A stretch of 64,000 bases of DNA from Mesotaenium endlicherianum (GCA_009602735.1 WELA01007307.1:579111-643110); one strand, 5' to 3'; shown: positions 1 to 11,496, numbered from the stretch's first letter. Translations and numbers: made by a program. The notes: generated by a model not told the origin, from the sequence alone.

Positions 1-2
1 CA

Positions 3-1334
3 GATGAGGCAGCTGCTATTGCCTCAGTCGCAGCTCAGCAAGCTGAGGAGGAGATAGCCAGACTAGAAGCTGAACAAGTAGCAAAGGCCGCTGAAGATAT
101 ACAAAGGAGGGAAGGACAGCCAGCTGACGAGCGCACTGTTGAAGAACTTATGGCATCAAGGGCCAATGTTCTGAACCCACCTCCTGCCGTACAACTCAAT
201 GTACCCCTAGGTCAAATACGTGACCGGCTGAATGCGGCAGGAATTGCTGCTGCAGGAGCAAGAGGGATTGTTGAGGACACTACTCAGCGAGTAGATGCCA
301 ATGCTGCTGCTGCATTTGCTAATCTACCACCCCAAAATGTAGACTTGGGAGCATTGTTCGTTCAGATGCAGTCGCAAATGGCGACCATGTATCAGTCCCA
401 GCAGGAGGACAAAAGAATCATAATGTCCCTACTCCGGGACAGAGACCAACTGGGGTCTCACACCACTAGTGGTGGTGGCCGAGGGCCTAGTAAGCCCAAG
501 CCGAAACCTCCCCAGGACTATGATCCTGAGGGAAACAGAAAATATTACCTGATCAAGTTTCTCGCGGATGTTGAGCAGTGGCTGGAGAACTACCCAGAAC
601 TGCAAGATTACGAGAAGGTCAGGCACACCGGTGCGCTACTGAAAGGCAGTGCCGCAGACTGGTGGCTTTACTGGAAGGAAGAGCGTAAGGCTCGGCAACT
701 CGGTGACCCTACGTGGGTAGAGTTTGTCGAGAAGTTGCATGAGAAGTTTGATGTCATCAACCAGCAGGAGAAAGCTATCTATGCGATGATCTCCCTGACA
801 CTGAAGCAGACCACTTCAGTTGCTGAGTTTGCTCAAAAGTTCCAAGAGAACATGATGAAGCAGCCTGATTTGCCAGAACGGTATAGGATAGCATACTTCA
901 GGTATGGCTTGAAATCCGAGGTCTCTGGTCATTTTGCTGAGAAAAAGTATGAGAAACTGGCTGACTTGATCCAGGATGCTGACGCCTGGGATCAGCAGCA
1001 GTTCAATCACAAGCGCCAGAGTAACGCTTTGGTGTCTAAGATTGTCAAAAAGCCCCACGGTTCCTACAATGCAGTTGAAGGAGACCAGGCTGAGGATAAT
1101 CAGGGTGATGAATATGAGTATGAGTACAATGCTATTCAGTCTAGAGGTAGAGGTGGTCCCTCTCGAGGTGGCTATGGAAGGGGTGGTGGTAGGACTAAGC
1201 CGAGACCAGCCTCAGCAAAATCTACTTGCTACCATTGTCAGCAGAAAGGCCACTACAGAGAACAGTGTCCGGTCAAGCACCTGCCTAAGGTCGAGAGAAA
1301 AGACCAGCCTTTAAAAGACAGCAACAGTCAGTAA
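3..1334 (+). CDS. gag: Gag of A1 (5' end off window)
   Basis: Structural polyprotein of a Ty3/gypsy chromovirus that would form the cytoplasmic particle and package RNA. The frame is open from base 3, so the Met at 150 is internal; in copy A3 the matching frame starts at an ATG about 70 bp after the primer-binding site (12924). The N-terminal part is Ala/Glu-rich and probably helical. A retrotransposon-gag domain follows (around residues 130-280 from Met150, with the W-W-rich stretch [10 protein letters not shown]). An Arg/Gly-rich segment precedes one CCHC knuckle, [14 protein letters not shown], near residues 360-373. The end overlaps the pol frame, which is shifted by -1. Confidence 0.93.
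   Translation, partial: DEAAAIASVAAQQAEEEIARLEAEQVAKAAEDIQRREGQPADERTVEELMASRANVLNPPPAVQLNVPLGQIRDRLNAAGIAAAGARGIVEDTTQRVDANAAAAFANLPPQNVDLGALFVQMQSQMATMYQSQQEDKRIIMSLLRDRDQLGSHTTSGGGRGPSKPKPKPPQDYDPEGNRKYYLIKFLADVEQWLENYPELQDYEKVRHTGALLKGSAADWWLYWKEERKARQLGDPTWVEFVEKLHEKFDVINQQEKAIYAMISLTLKQTTSVAEFAQKFQENMMKQPDLPERYRIAYFRYGLKSEVSGHFAEKKYEKLADLIQDADAWDQQQFNHKRQSNALVSKIVKKPHGSYNAVEGDQAEDNQGDEYEYEYNAIQSRGRGGPSRGGYGRGGGRTKPRPASAKSTCYHCQQKGHYREQCPVKHLPKVERKDQPLKDSNSQ
1310..1316 (+). promoter_or_regulatory. Candidate -1 frameshift heptamer, gag/pol of A
   Basis: TTTAAAA is read in the gag frame as ccT TTA AAA, the X XXY YYZ pattern of -1 ribosomal slippage. It lies 15 bases before the gag stop codon, and the pol frame is -1 relative to gag and open across this point. 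The heptamer is kept in the A3 and A4 copies. Recoding at the gag/pol junction is known for LTR elements. I did not find an obvious strong stem just downstream. Confidence 0.6.
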
Positions 1335-1402
1335 TCCAGTCTACTGACTGTGAGGATGCTAGAGATAGTGAGTCGTCACTAGCTGCCCTCGTAGCAGGTA
1401 TT

Positions 1403-4400
1403 ATGGGTCCTGCTGAACTGGATTCACTATGCATGCCTGACAACCAGATAAAGGAGACCATCAGCAATATAGACGTCCAGAGAGTGCACACTCTGGATGC
1501 TCTTGTTCCACCTGATGTCCAACATTTCTTTGCTACGTCAGGAGAACAATGCGAAAGTCAGGAAAAGACAGTCCCCCCTATCCTACTGCATTGCATGATT
1601 GCAGGTAGGAAGGTGAGGGCATTTGTTGACGGAGGGGCGTCACATACTTTTATCCACAAGGACTTAGTTAAGCGGCTAAGGCTGCCTACTGTCACCCAAG
1701 GGAATAGAAAAATATTCCTTGGAGATGCCTCAAGTATCCCGGGAGGAGTTATAACCAAGCCTATTGAGGTCCAGTTAGGTTCTGGCATTGCAGTTCTAAC
1801 TGAAACGCTTACATTTGAGGTACTCAACACTGGCTTTTATGATCTCGTGCTAGGCAGGTCCTGGCTTAATAGACATCAAGCTGAAGTGTGTTGGAGCAGA
1901 GGTACAGTTAAAGTGAGAGGAGCCAGTGATGGGCAGACTGACTTGGCACCCACCAGTGCTCTTCCTCTTGTCCTGTGTGGATGGCAAATGAAGGAAAAGA
2001 AGAGGCTTCCAGAAGGATGCAAGTTGCTGAATGCAATGGAGTTCGTCAAAAGCTGGAACCAGAAGGAAGACAGAATGTTCTGTCTGCTGCTAAGAGAGGT
2101 ACCTCCTCAACCTGAAGAAGTGGTTGAGAAAAAGGTACACCCTCCGGAACACCCTACTGCTGCAAACATTGTTGCTCAGTACACGGATGTGTTTAATATG
2201 CCTCCAGGACTACCCCCTAAGCGGGAAGTAGATCATAGGATTGATTTATTACCTGGTAGCCAGCCACCCTGGCAACGCACGTATGGCTTGTCTTATTTGG
2301 AGAGTGAGGAGTTGAAAACACAGATTGCAGAGCTGGAGGAAAATGGTTACATTTCTCCCAGTAAATCACCGTACGGCGCACCTATCCTATTTGTTAAGAA
2401 AAAGGATGGCAGTATGCGGATGTGTGTGGATTACAGAGCCCTGAACAGAATTACAGTAAAGAACAAGTATGCTTTACCCAGAATCGAGGACTTGCTTGAT
2501 ACCCTGTCTGGCGCTAAGGTGTTCAGTAAGATAGATCTCAAGAGTGGTTATCATCAAATCAGAATTGCTGAGGGGGATGAACACAAGACTGCTTTCCGCA
2601 CACGTTATGGACACTATGAGTTCAACGTGATGCCATTTGGACTGACTAATGCTCCTGCTACCTTTATGGGTGCTATGAATGACATTTTCAGACCTTATTT
2701 GGATAAGTTTGTGCAAGTTTTCCTGGATGATATTTTAATTTTCTCTAAAGATGAAGCTCAGCACACTGAACACTTAAAGAAAGTGCTGGACACTCTGCGG
2801 AAAAATCACTTGTATGCTAAAATGAGCAAGTGTGATTTCTTTAAGGAAAGTATTGAATTCTTAGGCCACGTTGTCAGTAAAGAGGGCATCAGTGTGGATC
2901 CTAAGAAAGTCCAGACCATAAGGGACTGGCCAGTACCACAGTCTGTCTCTGAAGTTAGATCCTTCCTCGGGTTGGCTAACTACTATAGGAGATTTATTGA
3001 GAATTATTCCACAAAGGCCAGTAAACTGACTGACCTTACTAAGAAAGACATCGGGTATGTGTGGGGGGAAGAGCAGCAGGCTGCCTTCCAGACCCTTAAA
3101 GATGCCCTTTGTTCTGCCCCAGTGCTAGCCGTGTATGACCCCAGCAAACCGGTGCAGGTGGTTACTGATGCCTCTGATTTTGCCATGGGTGCTATTTTGT
3201 TGCAGCCTGCTGACAAAACCACAAAGGATGGTAAGGTACGGCAGGAGTGGCATCCTGTGTTGTATGAATCTATGAAATTTAATCCAGCAAAGATTAATTT
3301 CTCAGTGCATGATGAAGAGCTGCTAGCTATCATTCATGTACTCAAACAGTGGAGAGCATACTTACATGGTAAAGCTTTTAAGGTGATTACAGATCATCTA
3401 GCTCTGACCCACTTTCAGAAGAAGTCCAAGCTGTCGAGGAGGGAGAACCGCTGGAGCCAGATGCTGGAGCAGTTCCAAGTCCAGATCGACTACAAACCAG
3501 GGAAGTTGAATCCTGCTGATGCACTCTCTAGAAGACCTGACTTGCAAGAAAGGAACTTTAGTCAGCATACTGTAGATAAAGTCCTGTGTGCACTCACTTC
3601 ACTAAAGGTGAAAAAGTCCTTCCTTGAACAACTTAGGAAAGCCTACCTTTCTGACCCAACATTTGAGCCCAGCCCCACTACTGGTATGTGTCGTGCTACC
3701 GCACTCGGGTATAAGCTCAAGGGAGGGGTCTGGGTGACTGAAACCACTTCAGGCAGGCTGAAGCTGGTCATTCCTAATAACTTGGAAATAAGGTCTCTCC
3801 TACTGAGCCAAGGTCATGACAGTCTCCTGGGTGGACATTTGGGGCAGGCCAAAACTGTTGGCAAACTGGCAAAACATTATCATTGGGAGGGGTTACCCCG
3901 GGAGGTCTTGAAATATGTCAAGTCCTGTGACCAGTGTCAGGAGAATAAGTCTCGGCACACACCACCCGGAGGTCTCTTGCAACCGCTACCCATCCCAGCG
4001 GGACGCTGGGAAACTATATCCATGGACTGGATGGTCTCACTACCAAGAACTGCCAACGGGCATGATTCAATACTGGTAGTCGTGGATAAACTGACAAAAA
4101 TGGTCATTTTTATCCCCACAACTGTCAAAGTGACTGCACTCGAAACAGCGAGACAGTTTTACAACCATGTAGTATGCCAACATGGGCTCCCTTCTAATAT
4201 CATCTCAGACAGAGACTCAAAATTCACCTCTAAGTTCTGGAGAGCTTTAATGGGGTTAATGGGAGTCAAACAGCTGCTCAGCACAGCAAACCACCCTCAG
4301 ACTGATGGGCAGACTGAAAGAACTAACCGAGTTCTGCAGGAGGTGCTGAGAGCATATATTAACCAAAAACAAGATAATTGGGATGACCTGTTGCCTCAAA

Positions 4401-5119
4401 TTCAGTTTGCGGTCAACAGTGCGGTGCACGCGTCAACGGGCAAAACTCCTTTTGAACTCAGCCTGGGTAGAGTCCCTAAGTCTCCTCTAGATGTGCTAGG
4501 GGAATCTTTAACTCACCCTGAAGGGATTGACAACCCGGTCTCCCTCCAGTTAACTCAGGAGTTTGCTGACACCCTGTCAGAAGTCCAACGAAACTTGCAC
4601 ACGGCCCAAGAAAACCAACAAAAATACGCTAATCAACACCGTCGGGAACTGACATTTTCCAAGGGGGATTTAGTCAAACTGCATTCTCAGCACCTGTACC
4701 TCCCTGGTGTGGTCAAGAAAAAGCTTGGCCCTGTCTGGGTCGGTCCATATTCGGTGGTCCGTCGTGTCGGTCAGAATGCTTACAAACTGAACATGTCAGC
4801 TGAATACAAGGGGCACCCGGTCTTTAATGTCTCCTTCCTGGAACCGTACATCAAAGGTGATACACTGTTCACAGGTCGGTTCCCTGTCCAACCGGGACCG
4901 GTCCCCGCTGTCCGGGACGGCGACCCTGAGGAATATGAGGTCGATGAGATTTTAGACGCTCGCTCGGTCCGTCGATCGTCTAAATATGTCATGAAATACC
5001 TCATTCGATGGAAGGGTTACGATGCCTCTGGGGACACTTGGGAGTTTAAGGACCACTTGACCAATGCCAAAGGGGCGTTGACACGGTTCCACCTTCGGGC
5101 CGCTGGAGTCCCTCCATAA
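1403..5119 (+). CDS. pol: Pol of A1: protease, RT, RNase H, integrase, chromodomain
   Basis: Polyprotein for reverse transcription and integration, 1238 residues from Met1403. The frame is open further upstream into gag, so this Met is probably not the true start. Domains in order: retropepsin with DGGAS near residues 76-80; reverse transcriptase with FLDD near 440-443; RNase H with [11 protein letters not shown] near 587-597; integrase with an HHCC zinc domain (H..H..CDQC, about 810-850) and a DDE core ([24 protein letters not shown]); and a C-terminal chromodomain ([16 protein letters not shown]). The chromodomain places it among chromoviruses, which target methylated-histone chromatin. The reading frame is uninterrupted and of full family length. 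Confidence 0.95.
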   Translation: MGPAELDSLCMPDNQIKETISNIDVQRVHTLDALVPPDVQHFFATSGEQCESQEKTVPPILLHCMIAGRKVRAFVDGGASHTFIHKDLVKRLRLPTVTQGNRKIFLGDASSIPGGVITKPIEVQLGSGIAVLTETLTFEVLNTGFYDLVLGRSWLNRHQAEVCWSRGTVKVRGASDGQTDLAPTSALPLVLCGWQMKEKKRLPEGCKLLNAMEFVKSWNQKEDRMFCLLLREVPPQPEEVVEKKVHPPEHPTAANIVAQYTDVFNMPPGLPPKREVDHRIDLLPGSQPPWQRTYGLSYLESEELKTQIAELEENGYISPSKSPYGAPILFVKKKDGSMRMCVDYRALNRITVKNKYALPRIEDLLDTLSGAKVFSKIDLKSGYHQIRIAEGDEHKTAFRTRYGHYEFNVMPFGLTNAPATFMGAMNDIFRPYLDKFVQVFLDDILIFSKDEAQHTEHLKKVLDTLRKNHLYAKMSKCDFFKESIEFLGHVVSKEGISVDPKKVQTIRDWPVPQSVSEVRSFLGLANYYRRFIENYSTKASKLTDLTKKDIGYVWGEEQQAAFQTLKDALCSAPVLAVYDPSKPVQVVTDASDFAMGAILLQPADKTTKDGKVRQEWHPVLYESMKFNPAKINFSVHDEELLAIIHVLKQWRAYLHGKAFKVITDHLALTHFQKKSKLSRRENRWSQMLEQFQVQIDYKPGKLNPADALSRRPDLQERNFSQHTVDKVLCALTSLKVKKSFLEQLRKAYLSDPTFEPSPTTGMCRATALGYKLKGGVWVTETTSGRLKLVIPNNLEIRSLLLSQGHDSLLGGHLGQAKTVGKLAKHYHWEGLPREVLKYVKSCDQCQENKSRHTPPGGLLQPLPIPAGRWETISMDWMVSLPRTANGHDSILVVVDKLTKMVIFIPTTVKVTALETARQFYNHVVCQHGLPSNIISDRDSKFTSKFWRALMGLMGVKQLLSTANHPQTDGQTERTNRVLQEVLRAYINQKQDNWDDLLPQIQFAVNSAVHASTGKTPFELSLGRVPKSPLDVLGESLTHPEGIDNPVSLQLTQEFADTLSEVQRNLHTAQENQQKYANQHRRELTFSKGDLVKLHSQHLYLPGVVKKKLGPVWVGPYSVVRRVGQNAYKLNMSAEYKGHPVFNVSFLEPYIKGDTLFTGRFPVQPGPVPAVRDGDPEEYEVDEILDARSVRRSSKYVMKYLIRWKGYDASGDTWEFKDHLTNAKGALTRFHLRAAGVPP

Positions 5120-5167
5120 CTGTCATTTCAGTTGACACGGGAAGGTGACAGGCGGTCCTGTCTCCAT

Positions 5168-5180
5168 TTAAGTTGGAGGG
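5168..5180 (+). other. Internal (central) polypurine-tract copy
   Basis: TTAAGTTGGAGGG lies about 50 bp after the pol stop and is identical to the 13-mer just inside the 3' LTR (7162-7174). The same internal copy is present in A2 (9466-9478), A3 (24867-24879) and A4 (54783-54795, minus strand). A central polypurine tract or the scar of an ancestral recombination are both possible readings. Confidence 0.65.
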
Positions 5181-5276
5181 GAAAATATATGACAGTTAGT
5201 GAGCGAGAGCGATAAAAACACACTCATACGTTTATGTGTAGCGCATCGTAACTACGTCAACTTTAGCAATCATCCT

Positions 5277-5384
5277 GTAAGGTAAACAGCAGCGAAGCCA
5301 CTATACTAAATATTAACATACTTCCTGCAATCCCTATGACAAAGGTCCATATCCTACTAACTTGTGCCCTGGTTACATGTGCAG
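5277..5384 (+). promoter_or_regulatory. Candidate intron in the leader of the third ORF
   Basis: The block holds two possible donors (CCT|GTAAGG at 5277, AAG|GTAAAC at 5282), a canonical branch point TACTAAC at 5355-5361 and an acceptor ...TGCAG ending at 5384, two bases before the ATG of the third ORF. The branch-point-to-AG distance is 24 bases. The donor region is kept in all four A copies and TACTAAC in three of four. Downstream ORFs of LTR elements are commonly expressed from spliced RNA, so a spliced messenger is the simplest reading. No transcript evidence is available here. Confidence 0.55.
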
Positions 5385-5385
5385 G

Positions 5386-7035
5386 ATGGCGCCCACCACA
5401 CAAAAGGAGGACAGAAAGCGCAAGGCAGAAGAAGCCAGGAGGACAATGGAGCAATACCAGAAGGAGCTGGCGGCGACGTCCCTCACCAGGAGAGAACAAG
5501 AAAGGGTCCGCAAGCAACAAGAGGGGGCAGACGAGGCACAGAGGAAGAAGGATCAGGAAGCGGAAAACCTCAGGAAGGCTGAGGAGGAGAGACAGAAGAA
5601 ACAGCAAGAAGAAGCGGCAGCGGCAGAAGAGGAGAAAAGGAAAAAGATTGAAGCGGACAAACAGAAGAGCTTGGCCACTTACAAGTATACTGTGGTGGGT
5701 GGCCAAAACTTCGATAACCTGAAGGAAGCATTGCAAGCAGCCCAGGAGATCAACAGGCTGGAACAGACAACACTGCTACGGAAGGAAGGAGCTACAGCAC
5801 TGGACAAGTACATCGAGACACACACCGGCGTGGTCCTGTACGAAGATTATGCTAAGATGGTGGGCTATACAGCAGAGCAGGCCCGGTATCTCGCAGATGA
5901 TTCAGAGGACAAGCCGGTCCCCATACCGGGAATAGTGGGAGATCAGAGACTCATCCGGATGGTGAGCATGCGGCCCGATAGCTTTAAGGATACGGTATTC
6001 TACCTCACACTCCTGCCAGCTTACAATGAAGTTGAGAGAAGGAGCTGGGAGTACTTGGCCAGGGAAGCAGAACAGCAGATGTTCTCTCCCCACTGGTTCC
6101 CGTGTAAACTGAGGAAGGCTGAGCACGGACCCCAGTACTACCAGCAGCCAACAGACTGGAGGTGGATGACCGTCACAAATAAGAAGCAGGAGTGTGACCG
6201 AGCCCAACCGGATGACTTCCACTATGGCCTAGACGGCTATCTCATCCTACCACCTCACATTGCCCCTTGGGACCCCAGGCTGAATGGATGCCTGAGCAAT
6301 ATGAATGCAGAGACCAAGGAACATAGGAGGAGGGGAAGAGAGTACTTCTCTAAGGGAAAGCATGCCTTTGTCAAATGGGCAAAGAATGCAGGCCGGATAG
6401 ATATCAGCAGGCTGAAGGCCAAGCAACCTCCAGCGCGCCCTAAGAAAGGGAGGTCGGTAGACTACTCCATGTCTACTAGGGAGCAGGACGACTTAGTGGA
6501 CGAGACCCCTACTCTCTCCGAGGAGGAGGATGAGGAGGCTGAGGAAGAAGAACAGGGCAGAGGAGAAGCATCAGCAGCAGGTACTCAGGATACCCAGGGA
6601 CAGGTAGGGGCGCTTCTTAAAGAACCACGATCAGGTGTTTGGAATGTGATCCCCGTTATGGCGACTACTGGACCCCGCGCTCGCTCCCACAGCCCACCTG
6701 CCCAAACAGGGGAAGAAGCTGATCTGACTGTATTGGGCAGCAAACACAGGCAGAAATCCCCAGAGGACAGGGGTGCCAGAAGAGGGACACACGGGTGGGC
6801 CAGAGGTATGCCAGCCCCCCCCTCCGCTCAGGGGCATGTACCTCTAGCCAATGTATTTCAGCACCCTACTGGAATGCCTGTCTATGTGGGCATCAACATC
6901 CAAGTGGTTGAAGAGCCGGCTACCATCCTTCGTTCTCCTCGAGGTCCAACTTTAGAGCAAACCGGGCTCTTTAGAAGGCCAGCTGACAGACCTAGAGGGC
7001 TGTCCAGATCTAGGTCCAGGGATTCCGTCTCCTGA
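5386..7035 (+). CDS. Third ORF of family A, function unknown
   Basis: About 549 residues from MAPTTQKEDRK. I chose this Met because it follows the acceptor-like CAG and is shared by all four copies. Residues ~5-100 are Lys/Glu/Gln-rich heptad-like sequence (RKAEEERQKKQQEEAAAAEE), a likely coiled coil. A compact middle of ~250 residues is rich in aromatic residues (MFSPHWFPCKL, PTDWRWMTVTN). Next come a basic patch (KAKQPPARPKKGR), an acidic run (EEEDEEAEEEEQ) and an Arg/Ser tail (RGLSRSRSR). There is no signal peptide, membrane segment, zinc knuckle or envelope feature. It occupies the env position but does not look like env. I do not recognise the family. Nucleic-acid or chromatin binding is a guess from composition. 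Confidence 0.85.
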   Translation: MAPTTQKEDRKRKAEEARRTMEQYQKELAATSLTRREQERVRKQQEGADEAQRKKDQEAENLRKAEEERQKKQQEEAAAAEEEKRKKIEADKQKSLATYKYTVVGGQNFDNLKEALQAAQEINRLEQTTLLRKEGATALDKYIETHTGVVLYEDYAKMVGYTAEQARYLADDSEDKPVPIPGIVGDQRLIRMVSMRPDSFKDTVFYLTLLPAYNEVERRSWEYLAREAEQQMFSPHWFPCKLRKAEHGPQYYQQPTDWRWMTVTNKKQECDRAQPDDFHYGLDGYLILPPHIAPWDPRLNGCLSNMNAETKEHRRRGREYFSKGKHAFVKWAKNAGRIDISRLKAKQPPARPKKGRSVDYSMSTREQDDLVDETPTLSEEEDEEAEEEEQGRGEASAAGTQDTQGQVGALLKEPRSGVWNVIPVMATTGPRARSHSPPAQTGEEADLTVLGSKHRQKSPEDRGARRGTHGWARGMPAPPSAQGHVPLANVFQHPTGMPVYVGINIQVVEEPATILRSPRGPTLEQTGLFRRPADRPRGLSRSRSRDSVS

Positions 7036-7176
7036 TCCTGAAGCCCCAGGAACCACCCCTTAAGGTGACAGGCTGAAAAGATAGTTAGTAAGGGAGGCTG
7101 GTCAGGGTCAGTTTCTTTATTTAACGCTTTTGCAGTTTAATGTTGTCCAGGCGACAACAAGTTAAGTTGGAGGGAT
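7036..7176 (+). other. 3' noncoding region and polypurine tract of A1
   Basis: A short noncoding stretch ends with the purine tract at 7162-7176 (TTAAGTTGGAGGG plus AT), directly next to the LTR. A GGCGACAACAA motif just upstream is shared with the other A copies. Confidence 0.75.
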
Positions 7177-7895
7177 TGTAATGAATCAGTATATTAGTAG
7201 ATATAATATTCACTTAAATATAATACTTAATGTAGTTCAGCCTGCTGAACTTTAGTTAATAATTAGTCTGCTGGACTTTACATAATTATCAGTTTAATGA
7301 CTCGGCCAAAAGCAGCAGGCTGAAGTCAACTTAAGTCAGCTTGCTGACACATTCTTTGACAGCCAGCTGACTTCCGTGCTCGGTAGCAGCGAACTGCCTT
7401 GATATGCATCTAAGTACCACCTGCTAGATGAATGGCCAGATGACATCCCCATGATGGATGGCTATTCGGGATGATGGGAGATGGCGGTGGATTTGGTTAA
7501 CCGAGGTCCTACCAACGTGGTTAACTCCCGGGTAGGCGGTGCCATCGCACTGACCGTTGAACAGTAAACTCATTCCATGTACATATGCTAGGCATTGCTC
7601 TCGAGTTCGGCATTCGGAAACGAGGCCAACTCTCTTGTACAGCTTACTGAGAGAGATCTGAATCCAAGGCGAGAAGCCATTGATACGCACTGTCTTCTAA
7701 CCTTGCTTATGTATGAGTTTACTGATTTGCATTATTGATGCTAATTTACTCGCATTTGACTTACGAGTATTATTCCCTGCTAGTGTATTGTCCTTTGCCG
7801 TTTAACTCGTTAACGGAAATACCATAAAGATTACTTGCTGATATAAAGATCTTTATTAATTGTTAATCGCCTATTTGGTAAGTCGATTCATTTCA
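7177..7895 (+). repeat. 3' LTR of A1
   Basis: 719 bp, TG...CA ends (TGTAATGAAT...GATTCATTTCA). It aligns without effort to the LTRs of A3 and A4. It contains repeated CAGCNTGCTGA motifs in its first third. Confidence 0.92.
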
Positions 7896-9417
7896 TAGAC
7901 AAAGTTCTTTGTGTACTCACTTCAGTAAATGTGAAAAAGTCCTTCCTGGAACAACTTAGGAAAGCCTACCTTTGTGACCTAACATTTGAGCCCAGCCCCA
8001 CTACTGGTGTGTGTCCTGCTACCGCACTTGGATTTAGGCTAAAGGGAGGGATCTGGGTGACTGAAACCACTTCAGGCAGACTGAAGCTGGTAAGGTCACT
8101 CTTATTGAGTCAAGCACAAGACAGTTTACTGGGTGGACATTTGGGGCAGGCCAAAACTGTTGGCAAACTGGTAAAACATTATCATTGGGATGGGTTGCCT
8201 CGGGAGGTCTTGAAATATGTTAAGTCTTGTGATCAGTGTCAAAAAAATAAGTCTAGGCACACACCACCCGGGGGTCTATTACAACCACTGCCCATCCCAG
8301 CTGGACGCAGGGAAACAATATCCATGGACTGGGTGGTAACACTACCAAGAACTGCCAATGGGCATGATTCTATATTGGTAGTAGTGGTTAAATCGACAAA
8401 AATGGTCATTTTCATCCCCACCACTGTCAAAGTAACTGCACTCAAAATTGCGAGACAGTTTTACAACCATGTAGTATGCCAACATGGGCTACCCTCTAAT
8501 ATCATCTCAGATGGAGACTCAAAATTTACCTCTAAGTTCTAGAGAGCTTTAATGGGGTTAATGGGAGTCAAGCAGCTGTTCAGCACAGCAAACCACCCTG
8601 AGACTGATGGGCAGACTGAAAGAACTAACCAAGTACCGCAAAGTTGCTAAGAGCATATATTAGCAATAAAACAAGATAATTGGGATGACCAATTGCCTCA
8701 AATTCAGTTTGCGATCAACAGTGCGGTGCATGCATCAACGGAACAGACTCCTTTTGAACTCAGTTTGAATAGAGTCCCTAAGTCTCCTTTAGATGTGCTA
8801 GGGGAGTCTATAACTCACCCTAAGGGCATTGACAACCCGGTGTCCCTCCGGTTAACTCAGGACTTTGCTGATACCCTGTCAGAAGTTCAACAAAATCTGC
8901 ACAAAGTCCAGGAAACTCAACAAAAATTCGCTAATCAACACCGTCGAGAGCTGACATTTTCAAAGGGCGATTTGGTCAAACTGCATTCTCGACACCTGTA
9001 CCTGCCTGGTGAGGTCAAGAAAAAGCTTGGTCCGGTCTGGGTCGGTCCATATTCGGTGGTACGCCGTGTCGGTCAGAATGCTTACAAACTGAACATGTTA
9101 GCGGAAAGGGTCACCCAGTCTTTAATGTCTCCTTCTTGGAACCATACATCAATAGTGATACATTGTTCACAGGTCAATTACCTGTCAAACTGGGACCGGT
9201 TCCCACTGTCAGGGATGGCGACCCTGAGGAATATAAGGTCGAGGAGATTTTGAACGCTCTCTCTGTCCGTCGATCATCTAAATGTATCATGAAATACCTG
9301 GTCAGATGGAAGGGTTACGATGCCTCTAGGGATACTTGGGCATTTAAGGACCATTTGACCAATGCCAAAGGGGCGTTGAAATGGTTCCACCTTTGGGCGG
9401 CTGGGGCACCTCCCTAA
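7896..9417 (+). pseudogene. pol: A2 pol remnant (integrase and chromodomain)
   Basis: Matches A1 pol from about residue 725 to the end. The HHCC zinc domain (SCDQCQKNK), DDE integrase core and chromodomain ([15 protein letters not shown]) are recognisable. Broken in several places and treated as a fossil. Confidence 0.9.
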
Positions 9418-9825
9418 TTGTTTTTTCAGCTGACATCGGAAGGTGACAGGAGGTCCTGTCTCCATTTAAGTTGGAGGGAAAATGTGCCAGTAAATGACAG
9501 TTAGTGTGCGAGGAAGGGATAGCTATTGACAGTAAAGTGTCAGCATAGTGACAGATGTGACAGCGAGACCCACATTAAGCAAAGTTGGCGGAATAAGAAA
9601 AGGGACTAGCACATTAACAGATCACTTAACTCACCCTGCACACACATTCATCCGTTTATTCTTCATCGCACTACAGCTCTGTTAACTCCTACTAACCACC
9701 CTGTAAGGTAAACCAGAACAAACCTACCATAATAATACAAATTTACTTCTCTTCTTGCAACTCCTGTCATAAAGATTGAGATCCTACTAACTTGTACCCT
9801 GGTTACATGTGCAAGATGGTTCCAA
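9418..9825 (+). other. A2 pol-to-third-ORF leader
   Basis: Noncoding. Holds the internal polypurine copy (9466-9478), a GTGACAG-rich stretch around 9495-9570, the donor-like CTGTAAGGTAAAC near 9711, and TACTAAC a little before the third-ORF ATG at 9826. It is longer than the matching stretch in A1. Confidence 0.6.
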
Positions 9826-11496
9826 CCACACAAAAAGAAGAAAGAAAGCGCAAGGCAGAAGAAGCCAGGGGGACAATGGAGCAATACCAAAAAGAGCTGG
9901 CGGCGACGTCCCTCACCAGGAGAGAACAAGAAAGTGTCCGCAGACAACAAGAGGCAACAGAGGAAGCACAGAGGAAGAAGAAGCTGGAGGCGGAAAATCT
10001 AAGGAAAGCTGAGGAGGAGAGACAAAAGAAACGACAAGAAGAAGCGGAGGCAGCAGAGGAGGAGAGAAGGAAGAAGGCTGAAGCTGAGAAGCAAAAGAGC
10101 CTGGCCAATTACAGATATACTGTGGTGGGTGGCTAAACCTTTGATAACCTGAAGGAAGCATTACTGGCAGCCCAGGAGATCAACAAGGTGGAATATAGAA
10201 AACAATGTTACAGAGACAAGGAGCTAAAGTCCGGGACAGGTACATTGAGACACACACTGGTGTGGTCCTTTATGAAGCTTATGCCAAAATGGTGGGGTAT
10301 ACAGCAGAGCAGGCACGGTTTCTTGCACATGACTCGGAAGATAAGCCGGTACCAGTGCCTGGCATAGTGGGGAATTAGAGACTCATCAGGATGGTCAACA
10401 TGCGGCCCAATAGCTTTAAGGATGCAGTATTCTACCTCACACTACTGCCAGCCTAAAATGAAGTTGAGAGGAGGAGCTGGGAGTACTTGGCCAGGGAGAC
10501 AGGGCAGCAGATGTTCTCTCCCCATTGGTTCCCTTGTAAGCTGAAAAAGGCCGAGCATGGGCCACAGTACTACCAGCAGCCCACAGATTGGAGGTGGATG
10601 ACCGTCACTAACAGGAAGCAGGAGTGTGATTGGGCCCACCCGGATAGCTTCCATTATGGGCTGGACGGCTACCTCATCCGACCACCTCACATTGCCCCTT
10701 GGAACCCCAGGCTGAATAGATGCCTGAGTAATATGAATGCTAAGACAAGGAGCACAGGAGGAGAGGGAGAGACTATTTCTCTAAGGGGAAGCATGCCTTC
10801 GTCAAATGGGCGAAGAATGCAGGTCAAATACATATCAGCAGGTTGAAGGCCAAGCAACCTCCAGCTTGTCCTAAGAAAGGGCGGTCAGTCGATTTCTCCA
10901 TGTCTACCCGAGAGCAAGATGACTTAGTGGACGAGACCCCTACCCTCTCAGAGGAGGAAGATGAGGAGGATAAGGAAGAAGAAAAGGGCAGGGGAGAAGC
11001 TTCAGGAGCTGGTACCCAGGAGATCTAGGGGCAGGCAGAAGCAGGGACTCCTAGGGCGCCAAGATCAGGTGTATGGAATGTGATCCCTACTATGGAGGCA
11101 ATAGGACCCTGCACTTGTTCTCCCAGCCCACCTGCCCAAGCAGGGGAAGAAGCTGATCTGACTGTTCTTGGCAGTAGAGAAAAGCCAAAATCCCCAAAGG
11201 AGAGGGGTACCAGAAGAGGGACACGCGGAGTCGCCAGAGTTATGCTGGCCACCCCCTTCAGTCACGGACATGTGCCTCTTGCCAATTTATTTCAGCATCC
11301 TACCGGAATGCCTGTTTATGTGGGCATCAACACCCAGGTGGTTGAAGAGCAGGCTACAATCCTTCGTTCTCCTGGAGGTCCAACTTTAGAACAAACAGGG
11401 TTCTTTAGAAGGCCAGCTAACAGACCAAGAGGGCTGTCCAGATCTAGGTCCAGATCTCAGTCTCTTGATCCTGGAGCCCCAAGAACTACCCCCTAA
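9826..11496 (+). pseudogene. A2 third-ORF remnant
   Basis: Coiled-coil start, central domain, acidic run and Arg/Ser tail all recognisable beside A1. Broken in several places. Its similarity along the full length shows the third ORF was already part of family A when this older copy inserted. Confidence 0.88.

Larger units (their letters stand above)
1..7895 (+). mobile_element. Chromovirus A1 (Ty3/gypsy), 5' end outside window
   Basis: The order is gag, pol with a C-terminal chromodomain, a third ORF, polypurine tract and 3' LTR. By comparison with copy A3, window position 1 lies about 180 bp downstream of the primer-binding site, so the 5' LTR is off the left edge. All three reading frames are uninterrupted in the visible part, so this copy looks whole here. 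The 3' LTR ends at 7895 and is followed at once by the middle of another A-family pol (A2), so A1 is inserted into A2. The 3' flank TAGAC would be its target duplication; the partner is outside the window. Confidence 0.93.

Noticed and set aside
5386-7035. Third ORF of A as an envelope gene or a host gene
   Set aside because: No signal peptide or membrane segment, and it occurs in the same place in four copies inside LTR boundaries.
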